NCBI RefSeq assembly: GCF_017591425.1
Contig: NW_024465746.1
Location: 1,798,001-1,862,000 of the forward strand
Reading direction: 5' to 3'
Origin: Ochotona curzoniae
Lineage: Eukaryota > Chordata > Mammalia > Lagomorpha > Ochotonidae
Length of the DNA stretch: 64,000 nt
The number at the start of each line of letters is the position of its first letter. Position 1 is the stretch's first letter. Of the stretch, positions 34,732 to 44,730 are shown one piece after another. A program made the translations under genes and the position numbers. The notes under the pieces were generated by a model. The model had not been told where the DNA came from. It made no database searches and saw only the letters and a list, made by a program, of their open reading frames with translations.

Positions 34732-35074
34732 GGGCCTGGCGCGGTGGCGCAGTGGTGCAAGTGGTTAAAGGTCCTCGCCTTGCACGCCCAGGATCCCATA
34801 TGGGTGCCGGTTCTAATCCCGGCGGCCCTGCTTCCCAGCCAGCTCCCTGCCTGTGGCCTGGGAAAGCAGTCGAGGACAGCCCAAAGCTTTGGGACCCTGC
34901 ACCCGCGTGGGAGACCCGGAAGAGGCTCCTGGCTTTGGATCGGCATAGCATCGGCCATTGCTGTGCTCACTTGGGGAGTGAGTCATCAGACGGAAGATCT
35001 TCCTCTCTGTCTCTCCTCTCTGTATATCTGCCTTTCCAATAAAAAAATAATAAAATAAATATTAAAAAAAAAAG
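34732..35074 (+). mobile_element. CSINE, young subfamily B with duplicated box A, 15-bp TSD
   Basis: TSD AAAACATATAAGATT at 34717-34731 and 35075-35089, exact. The head reads GGCGCAGTGGTGCAAGTGG: a short duplication inside the tRNA-like box A. Confidence 0.97.
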
Positions 35075-35213
35075 AAAACATATAAGATTGACCTGGTAGT
35101 CAGTAGCTACATTTAGTGCTTAACTTTAATACTTTTCTTGTGGACTCTTATGTTTTACACAAATGAGAATACTTCAAAATGTGGTTAGAAAATGGAATTG
35201 AAGATAATGTGGG

Positions 35214-35541
35214 ACCTGGCACGGTAGCCTAGTGACTAAAGTCCTCGCCTTGCATTGCACTGAGATCCCATATGAGCACCAGTTCTAATCCCAGCTACCC
35301 TGCTTCCCATCCAGCTCCATGCAGGTGGCCTGGGAAAGCAGTCGAGGACGGCCCAAAGCCTTGGGACCCTGCACCCGCGTGGGATACCCAGAAGAAGCTC
35401 CAGGCTCCTGGCTTCGGATCAGTGCAGCTACGGCCATTGTGGTCACTTGGGGAGTGAATCATCAGATGGAAGAGCTTCCTCTTTGTCTCTCCTCTTCTCT
35501 GTATATCTGATTTTCCAATAAAAATAAATATTTTTGTAAAT
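35214..35541 (+). mobile_element. CSINE with 12-bp TSD
   Basis: TSD AGATAATGTGGG at 35202-35213 and 35542-35553. Head ACCTGGCACGGTAGCC. Confidence 0.95.
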
Positions 35542-35680
35542 AGATAATGTGGGTTTTTTTCTGCAAGCTTTGGGACAATTCCACATGTGTTTGTATGCAC
35601 ATGCACACACATGATAATAATTAAAGTCTCAGGAAATAAATATCATGAAAAGCTGCCAAGATTTCTAATATTTGATTTCT

Positions 35681-35920
35681 AAAGATTTATTTATTTGAGA
35701 AGCAGAGTGTGGGAGGTGGGGACACACACACACATCTCCGACTCAGTGGTTCATTTCCCAGCTCGCCTCAACAACTGAGCCAACTGGAATGGGCTGAGTC
35801 AGGTCTCCCACATGGTGAGCAGATCCCAGTACTTGGACCATCAAATGCTGTCTTCCCCGGCACACTAATAGGACCTGGATAAGAGGCACAACAGTTGGGA
35901 CTCTGACATATGTCAGCCTT
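35681..35920 (-). mobile_element. Old CSINE
   Basis: Minus strand; AAGATTTATTTATTTGAGAAG, GGTCTCCCACATGG. Contains a short (CA)n. Confidence 0.6.
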
Positions 35921-36580
35921 CGATTTTGCTCTGTACCAAAATAAACAGATTTTTCAATTCCACTTTCCACAAACTTTTTGAACTACACTCATAGCTAGCA
36001 TCGCTTATGAATCATGAGAGCTTAACTTTGAAGACTTTCATAAAGATACACAAATGTTCTTGGGTGTAGTCTCTGCCTTTGGGCAGTTTTGGTGAGTTCA
36101 ATTTTTTGCTTGTACTTCCCAGGATTTTCCTGAAGATGTATATTTTCATTATTGGAAGAGTCAGAAGAGAATAAATGTTATCAAGTTGTAGAATCGCACC
36201 CATTGCCTCCAAACAGCAGCACCTGAAAACTTCCTGGAAGCCTGGAACACCGTGTCAGGGTGAAGTCGGTGGACTGAAGTGAGGGCTCGATCGTTGGCCC
36301 AGAATAGCGTGGCTGCAGGTAAAACGCTGAGGCTGCAGGAAACCATGACCAGAGGGGCTTTGGAGTGAAATGGGTGGACTGGAATGGAGGCCTGGTCATC
36401 TAGTGTGGCTGCAGTCACAAGACTGAAGTGGTGGGAAGCCATGGAGTCCAGAGTCATTTGGTGGGAGCATGTTTTTAGGGAATGCGCTTGAGGTTCTCTA
36501 GGATCAGGTAGGATCAAAACATTACACAAGAATAATAATTTTTGTATCCTTGCCAGAATAGGCTGTTTTTGTTGTTGTTA
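35921..36580. other. Unannotated sequence with a twofold internal repeat
   Basis: Between 36,200 and 36,440 a unit with GGTGGACTGRARTGRAGG...TGTGGCTGCAG occurs twice, about 115 bp apart. No gene recognised. Confidence 0.5.
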
Positions 36581-36582
36581 AG

Positions 36583-36899
36583 AAAACATTCATTTATTTA
36601 TCTGAAAGACAGAATTATGGAGAGAGAGAGAGAAGACAGAAGAGACACAGAGAGATCTTTTAAACACTGATTCACTTCCCAATTAGCTACAATAGTCAGA
36701 GCTGGGCCCGGCTGAAGCCAAGAACCAGGAACTTTCCCCGGGTCTCCTATCTGGATGCAGGGGTCAAAGGGCTTGGACCATCATCTCAAGCACTGATGAG
36801 GACTGGAACTGGAGCAGCCAGGACTTGAAGCAGTGCCCAAATGGAATGTCAGCACCACAGGTAGTGGCTTCATTCACTATGCTACAGCATCAGTCCCTG
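36583..36899 (-). mobile_element. Old CSINE
   Basis: Minus strand; TTCATTTATTTATCTGAAAG, AACCAGGAACTTTCCCCGGG, GGACTTGAAGCAGTGCCC. Confidence 0.7.
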
Positions 36900-37140
36900 T
36901 CAGAATAAATCATTATAAGGCTCACTAGAAAGTTGTTAGTATGGTTTCAAGATGATCTGTATTTTGGCTAGGGTGTGAGGTGAGAAACTTAGTAGAAGAT
37001 TGACTCTTAAAATGTTTCAATGACAAAACCGACAAGGAATTACAAAGTCCTGGATGGAATTAAAGATGAGTCCAAGACCGTACATCCTGACTCCACTGAC
37101 AACAGGGGAGTTGGCTGAGGGACAATTTTGAAAGCAAAGA

Positions 37141-37400
37141 TGGGGCCGGCACTGTGCATAGCACACTCTCAGCATCCCAAATGGACTCCTCTTCTAATCC
37201 AGCCCCCTGCTAATGGCCTAGGAAGGCGTGAGAGGATAATCCACGTGCTTGGACCGCTGGACCAATGTAGCAGGCAGGAAGAAGCTTTTGGTTTTGGCTT
37301 GGCCTGTTGCTGGTTCTTGTGGCTGTTTGTGGAATGCATCAGCGAATGGAAAACCTCTCTTTCTCTGTGGTTCTTTCAAGTAAATAAATATGTTTAAAAG
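37141..37400 (+). mobile_element. CSINE, older subfamily
   Basis: GGGGCCGGCACTGTGCATAG head, close to the rabbit-like form; tail TTTCAAGTAAATAAATATG and GGAA repeats. Confidence 0.75.
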
Positions 37401-37458
37401 AAAGGAAGAAGGAATGAAGGAAGGATGCAAGGAAAAGACAAATAATCTTACTGTCATT

Positions 37459-37791
37459 TTTTTTTTAGGATTTATTTTAATTTTTATTGCAAAGTCAGAT
37501 ATACATAGAGAAGGAGAGACAGAGAGGAAGATCTTCCATCCGATGATTAGCTCCCCAAGTAACCGCAATGGCTGGTGCTGCACCAATCTGAAGCCAAGAG
37601 CCAGAAGTTCTTCCCAGTCTCCCACACAGGTGCAGGGTCCTAAGGCTTTGGGCCATCCTCAACTGCCTTCCCAGGCCACAAGCAGGGAGCTGGATGGGAA
37701 GTGGAACTGCTAAGATTAGAACCGGTGCCCATATGGGATCCTGGCGCATTCAAGGCGAGGGCTTTTATCACTACGCCATCATGCCAGACCT
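37459..37791 (-). mobile_element. CSINE with TSD
   Basis: TSD CTTACTGT(C/T)ATT at 37447-37458 and 37792-37803. Confidence 0.94.
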
Positions 37792-37904
37792 CTTACTGTT
37801 ATTTAAATCAATCAGGATCTCAACATTTGAATTTTAACTCCTCTATTTGCTATATAATCTGCATCAAAATATTTATCTTTTTGAGTTTTATTTCAGCTTT
37901 AATT

Positions 37905-38205
37905 AAAAGAAAATTTTAAAGGTAGAGAGAGAAAGAGAAAGGGAGAGAGAGAGAGACAGGTAGCAGAGAGGGGAAGGATCAGAAGAGAGAGTACACCTCC
38001 ACCCACTGACTCACTCCCCAACTGCCTGACCTGACCCAGGGAGGGCCAGGTTGGAGCAGGAGCTCCAGCAAGGACTTGAATGAAATCTGCTGCCTTCCAG
38101 GGTAACATTAACAGAAGCTGGATTCTAAGTGGGACTGCCAGGACTTCAATCAGGCATTGTGATGTGGAATGCAGCTGTCCCAAGGACAGCGCAGCCACGG
38201 CACCA
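37905..38205 (-). mobile_element. Old CSINE
   Basis: Minus strand; long GAGA stretch in the polypyrimidine block (37923-37960), AGAAGCTGGATTCTAAGTGG. Confidence 0.65.
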
Positions 38206-38261
38206 AATGTCCACTCCACCCCGCCCTGGTTCTCTTTATTTTTTATTTTATTATATTTTGT

Positions 38262-38588
38262 TTTAAAAGATTTATTTATTTATTACAAAGTCAGATATAC
38301 AGAGAGGAGGAGAGACAGAGAGGAAGATCTTCCATCCAATGATTCACTCCCCAAGTGAGCACAGAGGCCGATGCTATGCCGATCCGAAGCCAGGATCCAG
38401 GAACTTCTTTCAGGTCTCCCACGTGGGTGCAGGATCCCAAGGCTTTGGGCCATCCTCGACTGCTTTCCCAGGCCACTAGCAGGGAGCTGGATGGGAAGTG
38501 GAGCTGCCGGGATTAGAACCAGCGCTCATATGGGATCCTGTCGTGTTCAAGGCGAGGACTTTAGCCGCTAGGCCATGCCGCCGGGCCC
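38262..38588 (-). mobile_element. CSINE, full length
   Basis: Minus strand; near-consensus, ends GCCATGCCGCCGGGCCC. Confidence 0.93.
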
Positions 38589-38601
38589 ATTTTTAATTTT
38601 A

Positions 38602-38888
38602 TTTTAAAGATTTATTTATTTGTCAGAGAAAGAGAGAGAGAGAGAGATCTCACCTATTGGCTCACTCCATAACTGCCTACAAATGCTGGGGCTGGGCTGA
38701 GGCAGAATTGGAGGCTGAGAAACCAAAGCAGGTTTCCTACATGGGTGGTTGGAACCAATCATTGAAGCCTCACCTGCGGCCTCCCGGGTCTACAGCAAAC
38801 AGGAGTCAAGAGCCAGGGCTGGGCATTCCACTCAGATACTCCACTGTGGGAGGTAGCAATCCTTACTGCTAGGCTAAATGCCAGCCCC
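38602..38888 (-). mobile_element. Old CSINE
   Basis: Minus strand; AAGATTTATTTATTTGTCAG, CAAACAGGAGTCAAGAGCC, AGGCTAAATGCCAGCCCC. Confidence 0.68.
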
Positions 38889-38889
38889 G

Positions 38890-39777
38890 GCAGCAGTGTT
38901 CCAATGCATCTTACGGTGTTCATGCTTTTATCCAGTTAGACTAAAATAAATGGAGCAAGTGGTACAGGGTGTCACACCTTGTCTGGGATACCTACAAAGT
39001 CCCTAGTGGGGACTGCTTCCAGCTGCACTAGCCTGGTACACTGGGAAATGCACTGGAGCATTTAATAGGGTGGAAATAGAGGATCTGCTTTCTTGCACAC
39101 TTGGTTCACAGTTGCAGTTCTAGCAGGAGGCACCCTTGTGTTCAGAACAACTCTTGGTGGAGAAACTTGAGCTGCGGCTGACTGTGGGTGGCTGCTCTCC
39201 TCTGCATGCCTCCAGCACCTGCAATGGGGTGAGAATGGCCCCGGGGCTCACCGCAGACAGTTCTGTAGCTACTGGTCCCCTCTTCTTTCCTGCCTTTTCC
39301 CAGGATGGTGCGCAAATGCGGGACTTCAGCTGATGTGAATCAAAAAGATCAAAAGTTGTTGAAAAAAAACCAAAGTTCTAGAAAAGACTAAAATTTCACA
39401 TTTTGGAATATCACCGTATCAGAGAGCTTCACCAGGAACCAATACAAGTATTTGCCTTCATCCAATTCACAAAACTATTTGGCAGCTTCAGGTTGAACTG
39501 GCAACTGACTAACAATATTTTTTTTGTTCTTACTTGAGAATGGCAGTCTGTGAGAGACATTACATCAACCTGGCTCCAAAAAACACCGAGAAATGAACTA
39601 ACAAGAATGTAAAACATGTTTCGAAAGCATTTTTACAAGTCTTTCCTCACTGTCAGATGAATCCTGTCGTTCAAATCCAGTTTTTAATCATTCAAAGCGA
39701 TAACAAATAGGTTTGCCTTCAACTTTGCACTTCTGGAATGATTAGTCTTAAGAAAAAGAGGCAAACATTTCAGTGTA
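38890..39777. other. Unannotated sequence
   Basis: No gene recognised. AT-rich in the second half. Confidence 0.45.
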
Positions 39778-39793
39778 AAAGTTAATAAATGAG

Positions 39794-39820
39794 TGCTCGT
39801 TTTGGCAGCACATATACTAC
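39794..39820 (+). pseudogene. U6 snRNA 5'-end tailless retropseudogene
   Basis: TGCTCGTTTTGGCAGCACAT followed by ATACTAC matches the first 27-28 nt of U6 snRNA with two C-to-T changes. It sits between exact 16-bp repeats AAAGTTAATAAATGAG at 39778-39793 and 39821-39836 (the last G of the left repeat also fits U6 position 1). No A-tail separates the U6 piece from the right repeat. Too short to be functional. Confidence 0.85.
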
Positions 39821-39958
39821 AAAGTTAATAAATGAGATGTTTTTGCTTTGTTTTTGTGCTAGCAATGTGTTCCCCATGGTGTTTTTTACATCGAATTTTG
39901 AAGAGCCAAAAAGCCTTCATTGCCAAGCTCCCTTGATTGCTGAGAAAAATTTCCTCTG

Positions 39959-40200
39959 GGGGCGGACACTGTGGTGCAGTGGATGAGCTGCTGCTTGTCA
40001 TGCTGGCATCTCAGAGCACAGTGCCCAGTGAGTCGGCTGGTCGGTCCCTGAGCCAGCCTGGGAGGCAGCACATGACGACCCGTCACCTAGCTGAGACACC
40101 TGGCTCCAGCCCAGACACCAGGCAGCTGCAGGCCTTGGAGGAACGAGCCAGCAGAGGGAAGACAACTCTATCTGAAGTAGCTGAAAAATAAACCTTAAAA
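39959..40200 (+). mobile_element. Old CSINE, short form
   Basis: GGGGCGGACACTGTGGTGCA head with a clear box A, tail GAAAAATAAACCTTAAAA; central parts are missing. Confidence 0.68.
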
Positions 40201-40414
40201 ATATCTATTGTAGTAACCTTGTTTTTGGAAATCTGTACCAGCTTGACTCAGCTTGTAAGAACAAAGCCCTAGAGTCCACAGGTGGGGCTCAACAGGGTCT
40301 CTCTGGAAGCTGCAGTCACTCCTTCCTTGGGTCACTCAGCTCTGTGTTAGACCAGAGAGAGATCCTGGCTAATCGTACCAGAAACATGACCACATTAAGA
40401 TTGTTCTGGAAACA

Positions 40415-40725
40415 TTGGGGCTTGCTCAGTGGCTCACAGCCTAATCCTCCACCTGCAGGCTTTACATCCCATATGCGTGCCAGTTCTAGTCCTGGCTACT
40501 CCACTTCCTATCCAGTTCTCTGCTTATGGACTAAAGAACAGTGGAGGATGGCTCAAGCCCTTGGGCCTCTGCATCCATATGGCGGACCTGGAGGAGACTC
40601 CTGGTTCTTGGGTTGGCTCAGCTCCAGCCATTATGGCCATTTGGGGAGAGAACCAGCAGGTGGAATATCTCTGTCTCTCCTTGCTTAAGTCTGCCTTTCA
40701 AACCAAAATAAATGAATCTTTAAAA
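40415..40725 (+). mobile_element. CSINE, rabbit-like head
   Basis: GCTCAGTGGCTCACAGCCTA head resembles the GGCTCACTAGGCTAATCC form known in rabbit. TSD ATTGTTC(T/A)GGAAACA. Confidence 0.88.
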
Positions 40726-40793
40726 TTGTTCAGGAAACAGCATCAGACTCTCCATTTATATGATGAAACTGAAACATCAATGAAGAAAAAAAA

Positions 40794-41124
40794 TTTTTTT
40801 AAGATTTATTTATTTTTATTGGAAAGGCAGGTACACAGAGAAAAGGAGTTACAGAAAGAAAGATCTTCCATCTTCTGGTTCACTCCCCAAGCAGCTGCAA
40901 TGGCTAGAGCTGAGCTGATCTGAAGCCACGAGCCAGGAGCTTCTTCCGGGTCTCCCACACAGGTGTAGAGTCCAAAGGTTTTGGGCCGTCTTCTACTACT
41001 TTTCCAGGCCACAAGCAGGGAGCAGGATGGGAAGTAGAGCAGCCAGGATTAGAACAGGCACTCATATGGGATCCTGGCGCACGCAAGCAGAAAACTATAG
41101 CCACTAGGCTACTGCGCTGGGCCC
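40794..41124 (-). mobile_element. CSINE, full length
   Basis: Minus strand; ends CTACTGCGCTGGGCCC. Confidence 0.92.
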
Positions 41125-41491
41125 ACAAATGCTTTCATGCTAAAGTCAGTAACAGTTTTCAGAAATTATAGATCCCATTTAAAGATCTGAGGTACAAAAA
41201 GAATTTGGGATTTAAACCTATGAGAAGGGAAATTGTTTTCTAAAATATTTTATTTTCACCATTAATTCAAGAATTATGTTAATATGATAGCTAACATTTT
41301 ATAGGCTTATATCTTAATTTTATTTTTTAGCATGTTCATAATTTTTTTTTTCTATTTGAAATACATTAAACATTTCAGGTTTAAAAATATATGTCTTAAT
41401 GTTTTCACTATCACTTAGAAAAGGATTTATTTTCAAAAACTCAGGTGTTAGTAGCTCACTGTGGATAAAACTTTCAAAAAAATTGATTTGG

Positions 41492-41825
41492 GGGCCTGGC
41501 GGCGTGGCCTAGAGGCTAAAGTCCTTGCCTGTAATGCGCCGGGATTCCATATGGGCGCCGGTTCTAATCCTGGCAGCTCTACTTCCCATCCAGCTCCCTG
41601 TTTGTGGCCTGGGAAAGCAGCCGAGAACAGCCCAAAGCTTTGGGACCCTGCACCCACGTGTGGGAGAATCGGAAGAAGTTCCTGGTTCCCAGTTTTGGAT
41701 CGGCGCAGTACCGGCCGTTGCAGCTCACTTGGGGAGTGAATCATCGGACAGAAGATCTTCCTCTCTGTCTCTCCTCTCTGTATATCTGGCTTTCCAATAA
41801 ATAAATAAATCTTAAAAAAAAAAAA
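41492..41825 (+). mobile_element. CSINE, first of two at one target
   Basis: Left flank AAAATTGATTTGG (41479-41491), right flank AAAACTGATTTGG (41826-41838). Subfamily A head (GGCGTGGCCTAGAGGC). Confidence 0.95.
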
Positions 41826-41838
41826 AAAACTGATTTGG

Positions 41839-42175
41839 GGGCCCGGCGCGGTGGCGCAAGTGGTTAAGGTCCTCGCCTAGCACGCCCAGGATCCCATATG
41901 GGCGCCGGTTCTAATCCCGGCAGCCCTGCTTCCCTTCCAGCTCCCTGCCTGTGGCCTGGGAAAGCAGTCGAGGACAGCCCAAAGCTTTAGGACCCTGCAC
42001 CCGCATGGGAGACCCAGAAGAGTCTCCTGGCTTCGGATCGGCATAGCATTGGCCATTGCTGTGCTCACTTGGGGAGTGAATCATCGGACGGAAGATCTTC
42101 CTCTCTGTCTCTCCTCCTCTCTGTATATCCGCCTTTCCAATAAAAAAAAATAATAAAAATAAATCTTAAAAAAAA
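41839..42175 (+). mobile_element. CSINE, young subfamily B, second at one target
   Basis: Inserted into the right TSD of the previous copy; AAAACTGATTTGG recurs at 42176-42188. Head GGTGGCGCAAGTGGTTAAGG. Confidence 0.96.
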
Positions 42176-42188
42176 AAAACTGATTTGG

Positions 42189-43619
42189 GACACTTCTCCT
42201 ATCTGCAATGTCAGTGGCAAAGCCGGGTGGGAACTCTGTGTCCTGTTCCAACCATCAGATAAAATACAATATCACACATTCTCAGGATACATTGTAAGTT
42301 AAATTTGGGCAAAGCCACTTAGAACAACGATGGTTATTCTTTCTTTAAATGTCTTTGACAGGGAAGGAACAGAGTGTAGTTTATAGAGCTAAATTGCTTT
42401 CCAGAAAGGAGAGCAAGAGAAAATCAAATGTGGAAACATGTCCATGAATAAAGATACCCTTTCGGAATTGTCTGAAAATCAGCCTGCTTAAAGGCACCTG
42501 TTGTGTAATTCAGCTAAGAGGACAGTCAAACGCACGGCTCTGGACCAATGTGGGCAAGGTACACACTTCCTCTCCTGGCTGCCTTTCCCAGAGAATACTG
42601 AGCTAAAACTTAGGGGGACCCGGCTACCCAGGGCGCAGGAAGCCATTTCACAGGCTCAGCTAGCTTTGGTCCCAATGGCCAAGTGGTTCACATTTGTCTC
42701 TCCCGGGTAGCTCATCGCGATGGCTTCCTGCTTCGGATGCCCATTGATTGAGGCATGGCTGGGTTTTCCCCATGCAGTCACCCTTGGATGCACAGAGCGG
42801 ATTTAGGTCTTTCCTCCTTTATCCAGAGCTGGCCAAGTGGCAGGTCCACAGCAGCAAAGAACATTCTGAGTCAGTTGGGTCTAGTTTTGTTGCTAACTTG
42901 TGAGTTTCTAACTCCCTCTGGAGAAAGAGTGTTAGCTGAATTCACATGAGGTCTTGCTGCAGGAGAAGAGAGATGAAAGTTTGGACTTTTATTTTTAATT
43001 ATTCAGCATTTGAGAAAATTAGACTCACACTTTGAGGTAGATCCTAATTTTGACTGTCACAAATGTAACACGTAGGGACGCGGCGTGTCTTTTGTATATA
43101 CTATTTGAGAGATGTTTTTTGGAGTAACCATGAGGAAGCCACTTCGTCACAGAGGTATGGATTTGAGAGGCTCTGACACAATGGCCTTAAACGCCAATAC
43201 ACTGTTTTAGGTTAAAATGACAACGGAGTAAGGAATAAGCTAACTTAGAATTTTCTCTCCTCTCAAAGAGACACGAACCCCAAAGTGGCATCACTTCCTA
43301 AGCCGGTGTTTTTCCCTCCTATTTCGGAGATCTTCAGTGGAGTCGGATTTGGACTAGTCATGGAAGTAGGAGAAAGGAGTCGGAAAACCCGGGCCTGGCC
43401 ACACTGTACGTGGGAGCCTGAGCTAGCCGCTAGGTTCACGCAAACAATGAGAATGAGGGAAGCTCTGGCCGACTTCTGCGGTTCACGACGTGCCAAAATT
43501 AACACACCAAAAGAAAAAAAAAAGTTCACCCTAAGCACGCTTCAGCCAGCACCTCCTACCTACAGGCTCTTCACATTCTTTGTTCATCTTTCCTCCTACA
43601 AACGGGTAACCCAAGCAAG
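42189..43619. other. SINE-free sequence before the CpG island
   Basis: About 1.4 kb without recognised repeats, unlike the rest of the intergenic region. This is a plausible proximal regulatory or divergent-transcript region; no motif is decisive. No coding exon recognised. Confidence 0.5.
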
Positions 43620-44397
43620 TTAGGCGGCGGGGCTCCAGACGCGCCCCCCGGGGCTGCCACCCCTCTCCAGGCCGCCGACTTTCCCGCCCTGTCCGTTCCG
43701 GCTTCGCGGGACAAGGGGGGCAACGTGCCGTCAGGGAAAGCGGCCCGCGCGGGCAGCTCGCCGGCTGCATTATTACCCCCCACCCGCAGCCGGGCCCCGG
43801 GCTTTGTTAGCAGCCACTGGGCGAGGGCCCCGGACGGCGGGGAGGCGGCGCTTCGTGCGAGCGGAGGTGGGACCCTGGGCCCCGGCGGCCTCGGGAGCCG
43901 CCCCCGGCCTCGGATCACCGACGACGTACGTGCGGGCCTGGGAAAAGGGGGCGCGGGCGCCGAGCGCGGGGGGTCGACGCCGGTGACCCAATAAAGCGGC
44001 CGGGGCGGCGGGGAGGAGCCCCGCCCGGCCACCAGGTTCCGGCACACGCCTCGGGATCCCGGCCCCGGGCCCCGTGCTTGCGCGCCCGCCGTCCGCAGCA
44101 GCGCTCGGCCGGCCGTGGGTGTGAGCGCGCGCGAGGCCCGGCCTCTCCGGGCCGGGAGCCGGGAGGTGGGAGGCGGGCGCGCCGGCCGGCCGACCCGGAG
44201 CCGCCGCCGCCGCCGCCGAGAGGCCCGGCGAGGCGGGGCGGGGCGAGGCCGAGGGCCCGGGCGTCCGGGAGCCGCGCAGTCCGCAAGGCCCCGGTCCTCG
44301 GCCCGCCCCGTGCGCGCGCGCGCGCGTCCCCGCCGGCCCGGCCCTCCTCGCCGCCCCTCCCGCGCGCGTCCACCGGCTCCCCGGCTCGCGCCGCTCC

Positions 44398-44403
44398 ATG
44401 TAG
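44398..44403 (+). promoter_or_regulatory. ATG-TAG start-stop upstream of PPP4R1 ATG
   Basis: An ATG directly followed by TAG lies 79 nt before the main ATG, in a different frame. If transcription starts upstream of it, this minimal upstream ORF would be in the 5' leader and could hold initiating ribosomes. Context is moderate (C at -3, T at +4). Confidence 0.45.
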
Positions 44404-44423
44404 CCCCGGATCCCCGGGAGACC

Positions 44424-44466
44424 GAGGAGGAGGAGGAGGCGGCGGAGGAGGAGGAGGAGGAGGGGG
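44424..44466 (+). repeat. GGA/GGC-rich purine tract in probable 5' UTR
   Basis: GAGGAGGAGG-type triplets are broken by one GGCGGC block, just before the start codon. On the sense strand this could fold into two-tier G-quadruplexes. Triplet length may vary between individuals. Confidence 0.7.
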
Positions 44467-44472
44467 CGACCA

Positions 44473-44483
44473 CAAGATGGCGG
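44473..44483 (+). promoter_or_regulatory. YY1-type motif overlapping the PPP4R1 start codon
   Basis: CAAGATGGCGG matches the YY1 core with ATGGC, in the orientation commonly seen just downstream of transcription starts of housekeeping genes. Here the motif is also the translation start and touches the splice donor, so one short segment serves three roles. Confidence 0.6.
44477..44483 (+). CDS. PPP4R1: PPP4R1 coding exon 1 (start codon plus 4 nt)
   Basis: The 7 coding bases ATG GCG G are followed at once by a GTACGT splice donor (GT at 44484-44485). The ATG has a favourable context (CAAG before it, G at +4). Joined to the exon at 44686 the frame reads Met-Ala-Asp-Leu-Ser-Leu-Leu-Gln-Glu-Asp, the N-terminus I know for PPP4R1. 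That protein is a HEAT-repeat regulatory subunit that binds the catalytic subunit PP4C and targets it to substrates. The 5' UTR part of this exon lies upstream in the CpG island; its start cannot be read from sequence alone. The assignment rests on exact agreement of 17 residues with the remembered mammalian protein plus correct splice signals and promoter setting. Confidence 0.9.
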
Positions 44484-44685
44484 GTACGTGGCCCCCTGTT
44501 GTCCGGGCGGCGCCTCCCCGCACCCAGCCGCCTCCTGCCGCCCCGACTGGCTGGCCGGCCGGGGCCGGCGCGGGGTCCTGGCGCGGGGAGGCGCCGCGGG
44601 GCGAGGAGGGCGGGCGGTGGGCGGCGGGGGCGGCGCGCTTGGCCGCGGGGCGCTGACCGGGCCTTTCTTGTCTCCGCCGGCGCAG

Positions 44686-44730
44686 ACCTCTCGCTGCTCC
44701 AGGAGGACCTGCAGGAGGACGCGGACGGAT
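44686..44730 (+). CDS. PPP4R1: PPP4R1 coding exon 2 (45 nt)
   Basis: The acceptor is CGCAG ending at 44685 and the donor is GTGAGT at 44731. With exon 1 this gives 17 full codons, ending Asp-Ala-Asp-Gly, plus the first base (T) of a split codon; in known PPP4R1 the next residue is Phe, which fits a T. The acidic, Gln/Glu/Asp-rich peptide precedes the HEAT-repeat body of the family. Intron 1 (44484-44685) is only 202 bp and very GC-rich. The next exon should begin with TT or TC and encode Gly-Val-Asp-Asp-Tyr-Ser-Ser-Glu; I could not find it before 64,000, so the gene is truncated by the window. Confidence 0.9.

Noticed and set aside
42189..43900. Divergent antisense RNA gene (as in human PPP4R1-AS1)
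   Set aside because: Plausible from promoter type, but no exon, splice pair or polyadenylation signal can be assigned from sequence alone.
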